A stretch of 64,000 nucleotides of DNA from assembly GCF_947507565.1 (NCBI RefSeq), contig NC_089191.1, positions 1,984,001 to 2,048,000 on the forward strand, read 5' to 3'. Source of the stretch: Oscarella lobularis (Eukaryota; Porifera; Homoscleromorpha; Homosclerophorida; Oscarellidae). The position numbers were made by a program, and so were the translations under genes. This document shows, one piece after another, positions 22,101 to 34,311 of the stretch (its first letter is position 1; the number at the start of each line of letters is the position of its first letter). The notes below the pieces were generated by a model that saw only the letters and a list, made by a program, of their open reading frames with translations, searched no databases and was not told the DNA's origin.

Positions 22101-25100
22101 ACGAAATCTACTTCAAGGATGCCTGCTATTATTTGTCTAAAGACGAAGATAAAGCCGTGTCACAAAAACGCGCACATCGCAAGATTTGTCAAAATCGCAA
22201 TGCTTCTCTAGCATCATTGAGCAGTATAGGCGAGTATTTTTTCATTGCGAAAGAATCTTCTACCTCTAATGGATCAGCGTATTGGATTGGATTGGTTTAC
22301 AATTATACGACAAGAAGCTTTACGTGGCTTAATGGCATACCCGCCACCTTTACTAAATGGGCGAAGTATGAGCCGGCGCACGAGAAAGGCAGGTGCGTGA
22401 CGTTTGGATTTGACGGAGTTGACTTTGGTTGGTCTGTTGCAAAGTGTTCCACCAAGGCTGGATACGTATGCAAAAGTAAGCTTTGGGCAGTAAGACACTG
22501 GTCTTCAGACAATGAATAATTAATATTTTAGAAGAGCTAAAGGATTCATATGGAGTAGAGTCGCATACGGAAATTCCTTTTGGCTGTCAGTATAGCAACG
22601 TTTGACTTCATTTGAACTAATACTGTTCCTTTATATAGATGTCTACATGTGTCCTTCTGGATGGACGAAACTTGGAACGCGATGGTGTATTACACGAATT
22701 GACATTGCGAAAACGTGGCACGAGTCGTTGGCTGAGTGCGAAAGGTTGAGCAGTGGCAACGGATCTCTTGCCAGCATTCATTCACGTCATGAAATGGACC
22801 TTCTTTTGCTTGATAGAGTCGAGTCATGGATTGGACTTAATGACATTGACAATGAAGGCATCTACAATTGGGCCGATGACTCTCCATTGGTGTACGCTAA
22901 CTGGAAATCATCTGGACGCGATACGAGTTCTTTGCAGCGAGAAAAACTCGATTGTGTAGCTGCCACAAATAGTTCTTGGCAATTAAGACACTGTTCTGAA
23001 AAGAAGAAAAGCTTTTGCCGTTCTCCGGCTTCTATTGGTAGGTCTATGCGAATTTTGGAGATCATAGTTACCTTCACTTTGTCGCCTTTCATATGCAGAT
23101 TTTAATGAATGTCTTAGCGAAGCGAATGATTGTCACGTGAACGCAACCTGCGAGAATACGCAATATTCTTTCAAATGCAAATGCAATCAAGGATTTACAG
23201 GAAACGGGATTACGTGCGAAGGTACATCAGATCATGCAGAAGTGGGTCCTCCGGATCAATATTGAACTCGTTGGGTTTTAGATGTAGATGAATGTATACA
23301 ATCATCGCCTTGTCTCAATGATGTTCAGGATTGCGTTAACGGGTTGGGTTCGTTCGAGTGCGTTTGTGCAAATGGCTATACGGGCGATGGAAGTCACTGC
23401 GATGATATCGACGAGTGCCTTGGTAACATTTGCCATTCGCAGGCAAATTGCAAGAATACGAACGGATCTGTTGAATGCACTTGTAACTATGGCTATACGG
23501 GCAATGGAAGTCACTGCGATGATATCGACGAGTGCATTGGAAACATTTGCCATTCGCAGGCAAATTGCAAGAATACGAACGGATCTGTTGAATGCACTTG
23601 TAACTATGGCTATACGGGCGATGGAAGCTTTTGTCAAGCCATAGTAGATACGCAAAGTAAGAACACCCTTACCTAATCGAATAATAGTCTTTATACTTCT
23701 TCCAAGATTACTCACTTTATTTCCCTCTTTTTTCACAGACTTGTCGATTTCTGAAACATCAATTATTGTTTCTGTCATGTGCTCGTTATTGGCCTTGGTT
23801 TTGCTTAGCGCTGTCTATGTCTATCATAAGAAACATCATTCTGCCAAGAAGGAGACTCTAGACGACAATTGGGAAATTGATCCTCGGGATTTGACGCTAC
23901 TCGAAAAGATTGGCGGAGGCTTTTTTGGGGACGTCCTTAAAGCAAAAATTCGTATACACTTTTCGCAACAACTGAAATTGGGCAATATAATCAGGCAAGA
24001 TGCTGACGACAAAGACAGTAAATTGTTCGTTGCTTGTAAGAAGTTGAAAGGTGCGAATATGTTGCTCGGTTGCTTGCTCACGTTTACATATTTACATACC
24101 TTCCAATTGTTTTCTCTATTTCTTGTTTAGGTACGTATCTCCAGCAGGATGAAGCTGACTTTTTGGAAGAAATTAGGCTTATGAAAGAAATCGGGAGGCA
24201 TCCACACATTGTCGGCATGCTGGCTTGCGTAACGACATCTCAACCGTTTTGCCTGATTGTCGAGTACTGCTGTCATGGCGATTTGCTCAGTTATCTCCAA
24301 AGAAAAAGACCCCAGGTATGAGTTTTTGTACAAGCGTTTATTAATAATAACGGTATATGTTATTAATATTGCCAGCACTTGAATGAAAGCGAATCTCAAG
24401 AAAGTGGCTCTGAGGATATTATTCAAGAATCAAATGGAAGCAGCCCGGAACAGGAAAGCCTTTGCGAGGCTCGTAGCTCTAAAAATTCTTTTGCAGGCAA
24501 TTTTTAATTTATTGTACGTAGGAAAGCGTGTCGACTACGTCGCGCACACTCGACAGCATAAGACAGAACGACACTATAATGAAGGAGGATAAATTCAAAA
24601 ATGGAGAAAAAGAAGATGTGTGGGAACTGACCGCTTCTCATCTCTTGTCGTTTGCTTGGCAAATCGCATCAGGAATGGTGCGAACGTTAATTAAGCCGCA
24701 CTCGTTTAATTGTAGTGATAGATATTTCGTTTAGGAATACTTGGCTGGAAAGCATCTTGTTCATCGTGACCTGGCCTGTCGAAATGTTCTCGTCTGCGAA
24801 AACAATTTCGTCAAAGTATCCGACTTTGGACTGACAAGAGCCGTTTACGAGGACGGCGCATACTGTCAGAAGACCGCCAGACGTTTGCCTCTCCGATGGA
24901 TGTCCATCGAAGCTATTATACACCGTCTATTTACCGAGAAAAGCGACGTGTAAATCCACTTAAAAACGACTTATCTTAGGGCCACAAGAAAATTTGTTTT
25001 AATTTTTAGGTGGTCTTTTGGAGTTGTCTTGTGGGAGATATTCACTTTGGGTATATTTTTCTGCGTTGTCTCAATTTCAAATTATTTCTTACATCGTAGG

Positions 25101-25554
25101 CTGTTTCCCTTATCCTTGCATGACAAGTAGGGATATTCTTTTGCGTTTGCGCAAGGGAGACCGGCTAGACTGTCCAGAGAACTGTTTCGAGGAACTGTGA
25201 GTGCATTGTCTTCTATTTTATTGTGGCTACCTTAGTTCTCTTCTTCTTTTGAGGCGCAAATTGATGTCTGATTGTTGGCATGGTGAAGCTGAAAAGCGTC
25301 CCACGTTCAAACAGCTGTCTGAGAGACTGGGGAAAATGTTGGAAGAGGAAAGCCCTAACAAGTACCTCAATCTCGACATCACCTATTTATATCCTTTTTG
25401 GGAGATGAAGTCAACAACGGAAGCAAATGAGTCAATATCGACGTCGTCTCAATGCTTTGACGAGGTTTTCGAAATCGATTGCGCAACGCTCAAGGAGTCG
25501 ACCAGCGACAAGATCGATGTCAGGTACGCAATGAGAAGAGAAAGTACCGTTTAA
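19133..25554 (+). CDS. receptor tyrosine kinase with CTLD-SRCR3-CTLD3-EGF4 ectodomain
   Basis: Main exons: 19133-19297, 19349-19375, 19422-19502, 19560-19596, 19655-19912, 20025-20462 (CTLD), 20514-21455 (three SRCR), 21507-21792 and 21854-21987 (CTLD), 22038-22475 (CTLD), 22532-22585, 22639-23037 (CTLD), 23099-23221 (EGF), 23282-23656 (three Ca-binding EGF), 23739-24050 (membrane helix and kinase start), 24131-24315, 24376-about 24472, about 24522-24677, 24735-24949, 25010-25050, 25100-25196, 25254-25554. Phases agree except in the kinase insert. Kinase motifs: GGGFFGDV, VACKKLK, HRDLACRN, SDFG, DVWSFGVVLWE. All catalytic residues are present, so an active cell-surface kinase is inferred; CTLD and SRCR suggest glycan or microbial ligands. 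Three hydrophobic stretches precede the first CTLD, so the true start may be ATG 19636. A splice at 25523 would give another C-terminus ending at 25698. Confidence 0.85.
23401..23634 (+). repeat. 117-bp tandem duplication encoding two EGF domains
   Basis: Bases 23401-23517 and 23518-23634, inside one exon of the receptor kinase, are almost identical, differing at a handful of positions. Each encodes 39 residues beginning DDIDEC. The preceding EGF is clearly more diverged. This is a recent in-frame domain duplication. Confidence 0.9.
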
Positions 25555-25845
25555 AATGATGACATGTTACTATGCGCTTTCTGCAAAACACTAGACTAGA
25601 CTAACTGTTGTGATTGTTTTGTTGTTTGTTTTGTTGTTTGTTTTTGATTTTGCAGAGCGCTGGTACGTCGGCAGAGATATTTGATGTTTTGTTGTTGATT
25701 ATATTTACCGCTTCTAATGTATCCATGCATTTTTGTGTTTTTTTGGTGAAAAATCGTAAACTTTGGTTTCCGCTCTTTTTGACCCGTGATTATGTTTTGC
25801 ACTGGGAAATAGCTATTTCTCAAATGTTTCACGTTCCGCGAATGG

Positions 25846-27417
25846 CTTGGATGCTGGGAAAGTGTAAAATTATGCACGTGAGCTACATTTCCCGGATACA
25901 TCTTTATTTATTTATTAATTTTTTCGCTGAAAACCTATTCTAGATACAAAACGGAAAAAAGAGAACGCGAAAAAGAAACAATTAGGGTGCCAGTCGAAGC
26001 AAGAGGTAGTAAAAAAGTTAGAGATAGAAAGTCAATCACACAATCCAACTGACACAGTATCGGATAGCAAAACGAAACCTAGGGAAACAAGGCAAGTATC
26101 CGTTTAAAACAACTAGGTACTTACCAAAAAAGCCAAAAAGAAGCGCGTCTGTGTTTGCGTGACCCAGGTCGCACCACGTGGAGGTCCAGACGCTTCGCAA
26201 CCCAGTTGACCCTCACCAACGGCATGAATTGGATCAGAATCCCACATTTCGTGGGCCTCCGAGGTTCGTTGCCCCCCCGGGAGACGACTATCACCTCCGC
26301 CGAAGAGGCCCGCTCATCGTGTGCTCGACGTGGAGGAGAGCCGACGAACGCCGACGCTGTCCCGTGTAATACCAAGGAAACAATCCTCGATAAGACGGAG
26401 CGTGTTTTCCCGACGCGAAAGCCCCTAGAGGTCTTAGGGGTGTGCCTCTAATCACTTTCGCGCCGTTGCTCCAGGACCGTGCGTCGGAATATCGTTCGCC
26501 CCTCTGGCTCCCTATCTTCCAACGACTAACCAAGCGTACGAGCGAGTTCTCAAGCGACGGGGTTACGTAAAGAGGAAGAGCGCCGCGCACGACTTTATGT
26601 ACTCGCGCACGAACCGTGACGCAAACTCTTCGCTGATTGGACGTCGGGTGTGCGTCATAAACCGCAACGGTGTCACGCGAGAGAGCGTTGCTTTTTGCAC
26701 CTCTACGCGCAACCAAAAAAGGTCATAATTTTAGCGATCACGCGCGTGCAGCGTTTTTCCCAAAAAAAGGGGAACAAGAGACGAGCACGTGCACGCGTGC
26801 ATGGCCAAGATGGCCTACGCGTGACGTCACCGTTTCGTTCATGACTCGGAATCTCCACGAAACGCGAGGAAAGAGCGACAAAAGGCGACGAGAAACGCTC
26901 CAACTTATTCGATCGAGTTCGCCTTTCGAAAGAAACGCAGCGAACTCGATCGAATCGTAGTGAAATAAAGGCTTTGTGATTTCGAGCCGTTGATTCGGTC
27001 AAAGACAGTTTGGGGGCTCATAGTCGAAGCAGAGAGCAACAGTTGTGTTTCATTTTCGCGTGGAATCGAGAGAGATGCGCTCGCTCACCTGCGTTTCGCT
27101 TCGAAAGCTTGCATAAACTTTCTGAGCCTCTTCGACGTCGATTCGAGCGCATTTCGGTTAATCTTTGGACGCGTAGGGATATTCGTTCGTCGAAATCGCG
27201 TAAAATTCTCACTGTAGCGAGGAAACATTTTACGTCAAGCACGCTAACTAACTAAGATGCATGGAGGGCTCGATCGATCGACGAATTCGAAGTTCTCGCC
27301 CTTTAGCGCACTAGGCAGCGTCGAGCCTCCTTCGGCAGGACAGTCTTCCCCTTTCTCGACGCTCCATCGCGTTCGGACTTCGTCTCATCAGGCGATTGCG
27401 TCAAATGGGAGAGATCG
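25846..27417 (+). repeat. 1.55-kb interspersed element, copy 1
   Basis: Homologous over its full length to 49906-51453 and to 63012-64000. It begins CTTGGATGCTGGGAAAGTGT and ends near GGCGATTGCGTCAAATGGGA. Open frames of about 98 (+) and 141 (-) residues are conserved between copies, but resemble no known protein and probably reflect recent duplication. Near 26800 it carries CCAAGATGGCC followed by GTGACGTCACC (YY1-core and CRE-like). No terminal repeats, poly-A tail or transposase found. A partial copy forms part of the 37.6 and 43.4 kb chimeras. Confidence 0.7.
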
Positions 27418-27419
27418 CG

Positions 27420-28900
27420 AGAGGCAGTGTTGAAACAAGTCAGGGGCCTTGCGTCGAGACGCCGCCAAACGAAAAAGCTTCTAGCAGTACTTAACGGGAT
27501 GCTTTGGACTCAAAACCATTGAGAACGTAGCAGTTGGAATACTGCCACTCGACTGTTATCGAAAAGAGAGAGATAACAAAGTTTTCCTTCAAAACAAACT
27601 ATTGGAAACTCGCGCAACTATCCCTGCTGCTTGTCTGGCTAATGAAAGAATGAATGAATGAGTATGAGCGTAGCGTGGCATCCAGGACATTGCATCGTTT
27701 CCATTCATGGTCAGGTGTACGATGACCATCTGGCTTTGGAATCCTGCATGGCTCATATACACTTGCTGCAATTAAGTTATGCTGTAATATTTATTTTCTC
27801 TTCGTTTCCTATGAAGCAGGATAGCTAATTAATCAGAGAAGACTTTCAAGAAACTATAGGCCTTCCATGTCCCGTTTGTTGCGTTCGATCGCAGCTAGAG
27901 AGAACGCGTTTTTCGAGTTTGTTAGACATTCGCCGTCGGTATAAGTTGATAGAGCGTGATGCTATACAAACTCAATCAAGTGAAAATGCCACTATCAACT
28001 CTGCTTGTACACATGTCTTGTACTCTTACTTTCGATGCGACGCATCATCAGCAAATGAAATTGTACACCTGCAGCGTGCACGATGTAGTGATTCTTACCT
28101 AGCGTGCATGTTAATTAATTAATAATCATGATTCGAAATCCACCTGGCATATCGTAGACCATGAATAAAGTTTTCATTGGCAAAGACGGTAGCGGTCATG
28201 CAGGGAAGACGTAGCTATACGCGTTCTCGTCGATGAGGAACATTGGGCAGCGTAATTGCACGCCTCTCTGAAAGAAAACTAAAACTAGTCGTTCCTTACA
28301 ACAACGGTCGGCGAATTTCGTACGCGCTACAGTGTCCGCAAAGCGGCCTCTCACTGAAGAAAAAGGAAAAGATTCGTCATGTCGCCGACTAAGAGGTGTC
28401 GAAGGATGCTCGCCCTGCTGCCTGACGTTTAGTAATAAATGTCATGACACCAATTGTATCAGCACTAAAGCGTGAACGCTGTTTATTTGCTACATGCGAC
28501 TAGACGTAAAATCAATTAAGTAGCGTGAAAAGCAAGACCGTTGCTCTTTGTTCTCATTCAGAGTCTTTCTATGTTATTGCAATGCTGCGCTTTTCACCTC
28601 GCGACATCGAACGTTGTTCAAGGAACAGACTTTGTAGCCAAAAAGGAATCCGCAAGATTTCTGGCATATGAGCCTTATGCATGACTGCGACAACACACAC
28701 CTAGTTAGTGTACATAATTCTGGCCATGCATGAGTTGCAAGTCATGCATATATATATAGAAGACTTTGAAAAAATGATGTATTCAACAGTTCTATTCCTG
28801 TCTGCCACCTGCTCTAGGCCACTCTCAATAAAAGGAGTCGAGGCATACAGAAAAGATCATTGTTTGACCCGCCGTTGTGAACTGCTTGCGTTTCTTCAGC
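27420..28900. other. intergenic, no gene recognised
   Basis: No protein-like frame is convincing. The sequence includes TTAATTAATTAAT tracts near 28110 and a TATATATATA run near 28750. Confidence 0.5.
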
Positions 28901-28907
28901 TAGGATT

Positions 28908-30173
28908 ATGAGCATGAAAGTAAGCTTATCAAGTCCGTCTTCTAGCTGCATGAAGCCTGCAAGTTGTACAAAGCTAAGTACTGACAGCACGGACTTTGAT
29001 CTTTGGGTAACGCCACAGTCAATTTATTTGCATGTGTTCGAAGCAACGAAAGAGTTGCTACTTAATTTCACAGTTTACGTTCTAAGGCGAAAAAAAATGT
29101 TTTTAAGAAGATAAGTTTTTAGGTGAACTGGCTACTAATTGCCGCGGCATTTCTTTTGCTCTGTTTCATCTTTGAATGCTCCAGTCAAGACTGTCCGGTA
29201 TATTATAATACCAGTTTGGGTTTAGTCTTCTGTTGACTGATTTTGTTTTGTAGGATCCAGGTATAGAGCAAGCCGCAACATTGAGAAATTAAACAATACA
29301 TGCACACTTCTAGGGTTGTCTTGCAGAGTCACTTTATGGAGCGAATGGAGTAAATGCTTTCCAAAGGTAAGAGGTATAAATGTCTATTGGGCACTTTTCT
29401 TCAATGCATTAACGTAGACTTGCAAGAACAGCACACAAGAAAGAAAAATAATCAGCTTTTTTGATCCAAACGACTGCCCTAACCTTATTAAAGAGCGAAC
29501 GTGCAATCTGACTATATGCACTAGCAGACCTAGAAATCCTCAAAGCTCGTGCAAAGCGACTCTCGACAAAGGTTTCGACAAAAGTGGCGTATATACTATT
29601 GATCCAAAAGACGGTTACGACCCTTTTGACGTGTATTGTGACATGGAAACTGATGGCGGAGGTTGGGCCGTGTTTCAAAGACGGGAAGACGGGTCTGTCA
29701 ATTTCCTTCGAGGGAGGATGGAGTACAAAAAAGGATTCGGCGATTTGGACAAAGAGTTCTGGCTTGGTTTGGACAAAATTAGTAGACTGACCAAGTCTCC
29801 ACAAGAACTTCGAGTTGACTTGTCAGACTTTTATGGCAAGAGTAGGTATGCTCAGTATGAAACATTTCAAGTGGGAAACGAAGAATCAGGGTATGTTCTC
29901 AAAGTTGGGTCGTATTTTGGCGATGCTGGTGACTCTTTGATACCAATGCACAATGAGCAGCCTTTTAGCACAATCGATTCAGGCCCAATGCAGGAATGTG
30001 CCGTAAGACATAAGGGTGCTTGGTGGTATAATAACTGTTACTATTCGAATCTGAACGGAAAATATTACTCGAAAGTTCCCATAGGCTCTGAAGCTGATGG
30101 TGTCGCCTGGAGTAAATGGAAAGGGGATCGTGATTCACTGAAGTTTACCGAAATGAAGGTTCGTCCAAACTAG
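28908..30173 (+). CDS. secreted TSP1-fibrinogen-related domain protein (ficolin-like)
   Basis: Five exons fit in phase: 28908-28919 (12 nt, start codon), 29123-29197, 29254-29260 (7 nt), 29314-29366, 29418-30173; about 300 residues. Exon 2 encodes a signal peptide (NWLLIAAAFLLLCFIFECSS). Next is a thrombospondin type 1 repeat (WSEWSKCFPKTCKN ... CNLTIC). The rest is a fibrinogen-related domain: YCDMETDGGGWAVFQRR, EFWLGLDKI, LRVDLSDFYG, GDAGDSLIP, AWWYNNCYYSNLNGKYY and a C-terminal MKVRPN. FReD proteins such as ficolins and tachylectin 5 bind acetylated sugars outside cells. The usual acidic calcium loop before the WWY segment reads STIDSGPMQECA, lacking the DxDND-type residues, so calcium binding may be lost. 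A secreted lectin is inferred; the microexon is the least certain part. Confidence 0.8.
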
Positions 30174-30179
30174 CAAACA

Positions 30180-31585
30180 TTTCAACGTCTCTTAGTGTTC
30201 AGTTGTGGGTTGTTTGTTCATTGTTTTTTTAGAATGAATGTCTGTTAAGTGTTTAGTGTCATGAATTGTGTTCAGTAGCGGGTTGTTGTCCCTTGTTTTA
30301 GAAAGAAAAAGGTCTGTTACGTGAGACCCTGTTCTGATCCACTCTATATCGACTCTATATCGAATCGATATCGACTCTCTCTATACTGTCTGTTACGTGA
30401 GACCCTTTTCTGTATGCTTTGGCCGAAAATTTAAAGTTTCGGAGAAGCCTTCTGTTTATAAGCTTTCTCTGCGCCTTTGGAAGCATGAAACATGGCTTTA
30501 CTCGCTTGAACTGGGGGCATAGAGTATAAAATACACATACAGTATCTATGGTGCATGTAGCCTTTACCAGGAGGTAAAGCTGGCAAAGCGTCCCGCAGCT
30601 CCCGTGTAGAGATGACACTCGACCCCCCACGTAAGTACGCCTAGATAGCAATCTCTATATTGACAGATAGGTAGGGATGACTAAGACCAATATTACACGA
30701 TGTAGACTTTTTAGCCGGATGTGTTTTGAATCTGAACCTTGCGCAGCGATCCTTTATCCGTTGGACGCTACATATTACTCTTCAGTAACATGCGAGACCT
30801 CTTTTCTACACGTAAAGTAAGCGTTTGCCTCTCGCAAACTAGTTTTCGCGACGCTGCGATCGTGTTCCCGTACGGGGTTAGACATATCCAGTGACAAGCA
30901 CTGGGCTAGCAAAGACGACCTAAGGTACTAGGTCTCGATCCGTCACGGGGTATTGTCTATATATACAACTCCTATTAAGAGCCCGTCCTTGTGAACACGG
31001 ACTTCGGCGTTTCTTGCAAAAAGCAGCTTAGAAACATTTGGTTCTCTTTCTCGATCTAGAAGAGTTTGAGAGCTGCGTCCTCCGGAGACCAAAATTGGCG
31101 ATATAGCACCTTACTGAGCGTCTCGACTCAAGTTACCGCCTGAATATCAGTCATGAATAATTTTCGGGGGATATGATTGACTTGGGTAGGACATGCACCC
31201 ATCACCAGATTCACCAGCCAATGAATCAATGCACGAATATTCTCGCATGCGCTGTCGTCCTTCGATACGCATAGCTCAGGCTGATCCCAACTAGGAAACG
31301 CTAACTCTGGTCAGGAACGACATAGTATTTTACCCTCGTCTAGTTCACCGGCCTGATAAGAGGCCATCTTCTAAATCTTTCTTTTTCAGTGAGTTATTAA
31401 TTAGCATTCACTCAGCTTGACCATTTTTCGACTATTTTTCGACCGTCTTATAGACACGCGGCTTATGACACACGGCAGGAGCTTGAGAGACGAGACACGT
31501 CCCTTAGTTTGACGCCGCATAGCCTTCTTCAAACTGTCTTCCAGCCACATGACTAATGAACGTCTCTATGACCCCAAAAAGAAAA
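30180..31585. other. intergenic, no gene recognised
   Basis: Holds a small direct repeat (CTGTTACGTGAGACCC at about 30313 and 30388) flanking short TATATCGA repeats at 30344-30380. Nothing else identified. Confidence 0.5.
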
Positions 31586-31589
31586 CGAG

Positions 31590-32085
31590 GTGAGGCCCCT
31601 TTTGGGATTCAGTATCACTAGGGCCACGGAACTTTTGGTCGCAGAGGCCGTTGCGAACATTGCGCGCTCGCATGATTCCAGGCATAGGCAGACTAATCTT
31701 TTAGCTTTACTTCGTGCGAGGGAGTAAAGAATTCGACTTGCGACGCACGAGAGACGGGCTTCGAAAGGGCGTCGGATAAATTTGCCTCTAGGGCGACGGG
31801 GAACCACTGAGACGCTTCCACCGCTATGTCAAAATGAAGGCCTTCCGTGTAATGTTAAACAGAATTATGAAGACGCGTCGCGACCATTGCGTTACGCTTC
31901 GCAATGCGAAAATTTGTTCGCGGGACCCCTAAGAGAGCCTCACCTTTTCGTAAAAGCGCCAGCGCTTAGGGAAACCGCTTTGTAAAACCTATTCTCCTGA
32001 CCGAAGCGCGTCTTGCGAAAAACTTCAGTCGAAAGCTTTGGTTTTCTTCGACTATTTCCCGGATAACGACACGAAGAATAAATAT
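31590..32085 (+). mobile_element. GTGAGGC-family element, copy 3
   Basis: Starts GTGAGGCCCCTTTTGGGATT; inverted motif CCTAAGAGAGCCTCAC ends at 31943; the right extension reaches the CCGGATAACGACACGA motif at about 32055-32070. No coding capacity. Confidence 0.7.
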
Positions 32086-32900
32086 ACACATCCGTGCACG
32101 TGGAGCGTATCCTCGCTATACTTGCCCTGGAAGAACATTTTCTGACGTCTGGTACACTATATTGTTCCTCTAGTTTACTCGATTCTTTGGAACGGATGAC
32201 TGCCTTAGTTTATTGACCATATTAGGAGGATCACTTAATGAACGGGTATATAAAGTATTATTGATTCCATATATTCCTATTACAACCGTTCAAAATTTTT
32301 GACGGTAATAACGTCAACCTTGAACCGGTAAATACATTTAGATTGCCACATCAAATGTGACGTCACGTTTCTACGATTACTTCATTGTAGATTTGTAGGA
32401 CGCTTTTTTGGTACGAAAAGTAAACTACGGTACGCTTCGTTCGGCGTGGAGTCGTGATAACGGTAGGACGAGTTCGGGAGTAATTCGTCTTCCCGTTGCC
32501 ATTGGCTCGCCTCCTGATGAGGATATGTTCTGGGCTATGAGGTCTGCAACTCGCTTTACGTGGTCTTGAGAGAGCACGACGTACTCTAAGATCTCTGTCG
32601 TCTTGAACAAACTGGTGGACAACGAGTCGAATCCAGCTTAGACTTTCAGTCGATAGTCGATACCTCACTCACGTGATACGTTAAGTCTATCCCGGATGTC
32701 GAGAATTATCCGATCGCGCCCTAGATTTTATTGTTATGACTGTATGTCGTCTTTTTGCTGATTTGTTTAATTATGAAGTCTCTTTCCTAAATGCAGTCAT
32801 CAGTTCAAAGAATCGTGTGAACATTAAGAACAAAAGTGCAGGAAAATTTTAGTTAATTATGGGCAAGTATCATCATGATATCGAACTCACACTCCACGTG
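32085..32900. other. intergenic, no gene recognised
   Basis: A block at 32440-32540 (GGAGTCGTGATAACGGTAGG and onward) is a weak homologue of 37105-37200 inside the triplicated unit. Nothing else found. Confidence 0.4.
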
Positions 32901-33047
32901 TCAATGCACATTCATTCCTCTTGTCTTTATCCGGGTAATGCTCTCAGAAAAACAAACCTTTTGACCGAATTTTTCGCGACGCTCGCTTCGGCCTTGTGCA
33001 TGGGCTTTCCCAAGCACTTTTTCTACAGGCTGGCGCTTTTACGAAAG

Positions 33048-33400
33048 GTGAGGCTTCCTAAGGGGTGTCGCGAACAGATTTTCGCGTTGCGAAGCGTAAC
33101 GTAATGCTCGAGACGCCTCTTCATTATTGTGTTTGACGTTACCCTAAAGGCCTATATTTCGACAGTGCAGTCGGCGAGTCTCAGGGGTTCCCCATCGCTC
33201 TAGAGACGAATTTATCCGTCACCGTTTCGAAGCCCGTCTCTGGTGCGTCGCGATCCGAATTTGTTACTTCGTTGCACAAAGCGAAGCCAAAAGGTTAGTC
33301 TCCATATTACTGGATTATTGCGATCGAGCGATGTTCACAACGCCCGCTGCGAGCAAAAGTCCCGTGGCCCCAGTGATGCTGAACCCTAAAGGGGCCTCAC
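33048..33400 (-). mobile_element. GTGAGGC-family element, copy 4 (in unit A)
   Basis: GTGAGGCTTCCTAAGGGG at 33048 and CCCTAAAGGGGCCTCAC ending at 33400; the extension to TTATCCGGGTAATG begins at about 32927, so the unit boundary falls within or at the edge of the element. Confidence 0.7.
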
Positions 33401-33725
33401 TCCGTTTTCTCATTGCTGTCATACAGACGTTCAATCGTCCTTCTCTCCAAGATGATTTTTATAAGTGGGAGAAATTGCAGTTTGATGCTGCCCTGGTTTA
33501 GAAAAATCCTAATCAAAATTTCTTCTGATGCAAAATCATTATTAATTTAGACAACGCTGCTGTAAAACGACCTCTATCATTGGCATGTAAAAGGAAGTGA
33601 TAGAGAACGCCGTATTGAAATTTTTGCCCTCTCACCCTAAAGGTATCCATCCGGCTACGAACGTTCATTCCCTCCCCCACGGAAGTGAAAGATTTCATTT
33701 CATATAGGCTTTTCACATAAACATA

Positions 33726-34241
33726 TTGTTTACGTCAAAAAGCGAAACTGTCTTATTCAGCGTTGAATATTTTCAAGCAGCCAAAAACTTCTCACCCTTC
33801 CATAAATATATTCTTTCTCTCATGCCGTCATGGACTTCGATGAATATGAAAACCTCTAGCTGGACTCCCTATCTAAGTCCTGGCATCACGCGACATTTAT
33901 CCCTTTTTGTACTAACTCATCAGTCAGACAAGACGAGAGATCGAGGGCTGCACCTTTCCTCACTAGTTCGCTTTCAAGCAAAGACTAATACTTCGTTTGC
34001 AACTCTGTTTGAGGAAAATCGTATAACCAGCATAGTTTATTGTAGTAGTGATGAAAGTCAAGGCATCTTTTGTATAATTTTTGCAGAGATAGAGAGAAAA
34101 ACCTTTGCGAGCCTTTACGCTGTTGAAGCTATAGCAGAAGTATTATGGGTCTCGTTGTTGGTGAGGCTCCCTTTCTCTCTTTCTCACATTGTGTCCACAG
34201 TCCTATGGAGTTTCTTTAGTGTCCACATGCAATTAACCTAA
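33726..34241 (+). pseudogene. conserved unknown frame, copy A
   Basis: A 171-codon frame with TTG-type opening is shared by the three units. Relative to the other copies it lacks 45 nt (15 codons after WTPYLS). The end runs into GTGAGGCTCCCTTTC, a repeat end. No domain, signal or splice context supports a protein; copy B carries a stop. It is more likely decayed exonic or non-coding sequence. Confidence 0.3.
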
Positions 34242-34311
34242 GGTGAGCTTCTTTTGCTGTTTTTATTGTGCATAACGTATGCCTTCTCTCTTTGTACTTC
34301 ATTGCGTATTT

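Noticed and set aside
23302-23778. 158-codon minus-strand frame with internal repeats
   Set aside because: It is the antisense shadow of the duplicated EGF domains.
26291-26716. 141-codon minus-strand frame conserved in three copies of the 1.55-kb repeat
   Set aside because: No domain, no splice context; conservation is explained by recent repeat copies, and other frames in the repeat are equally open.
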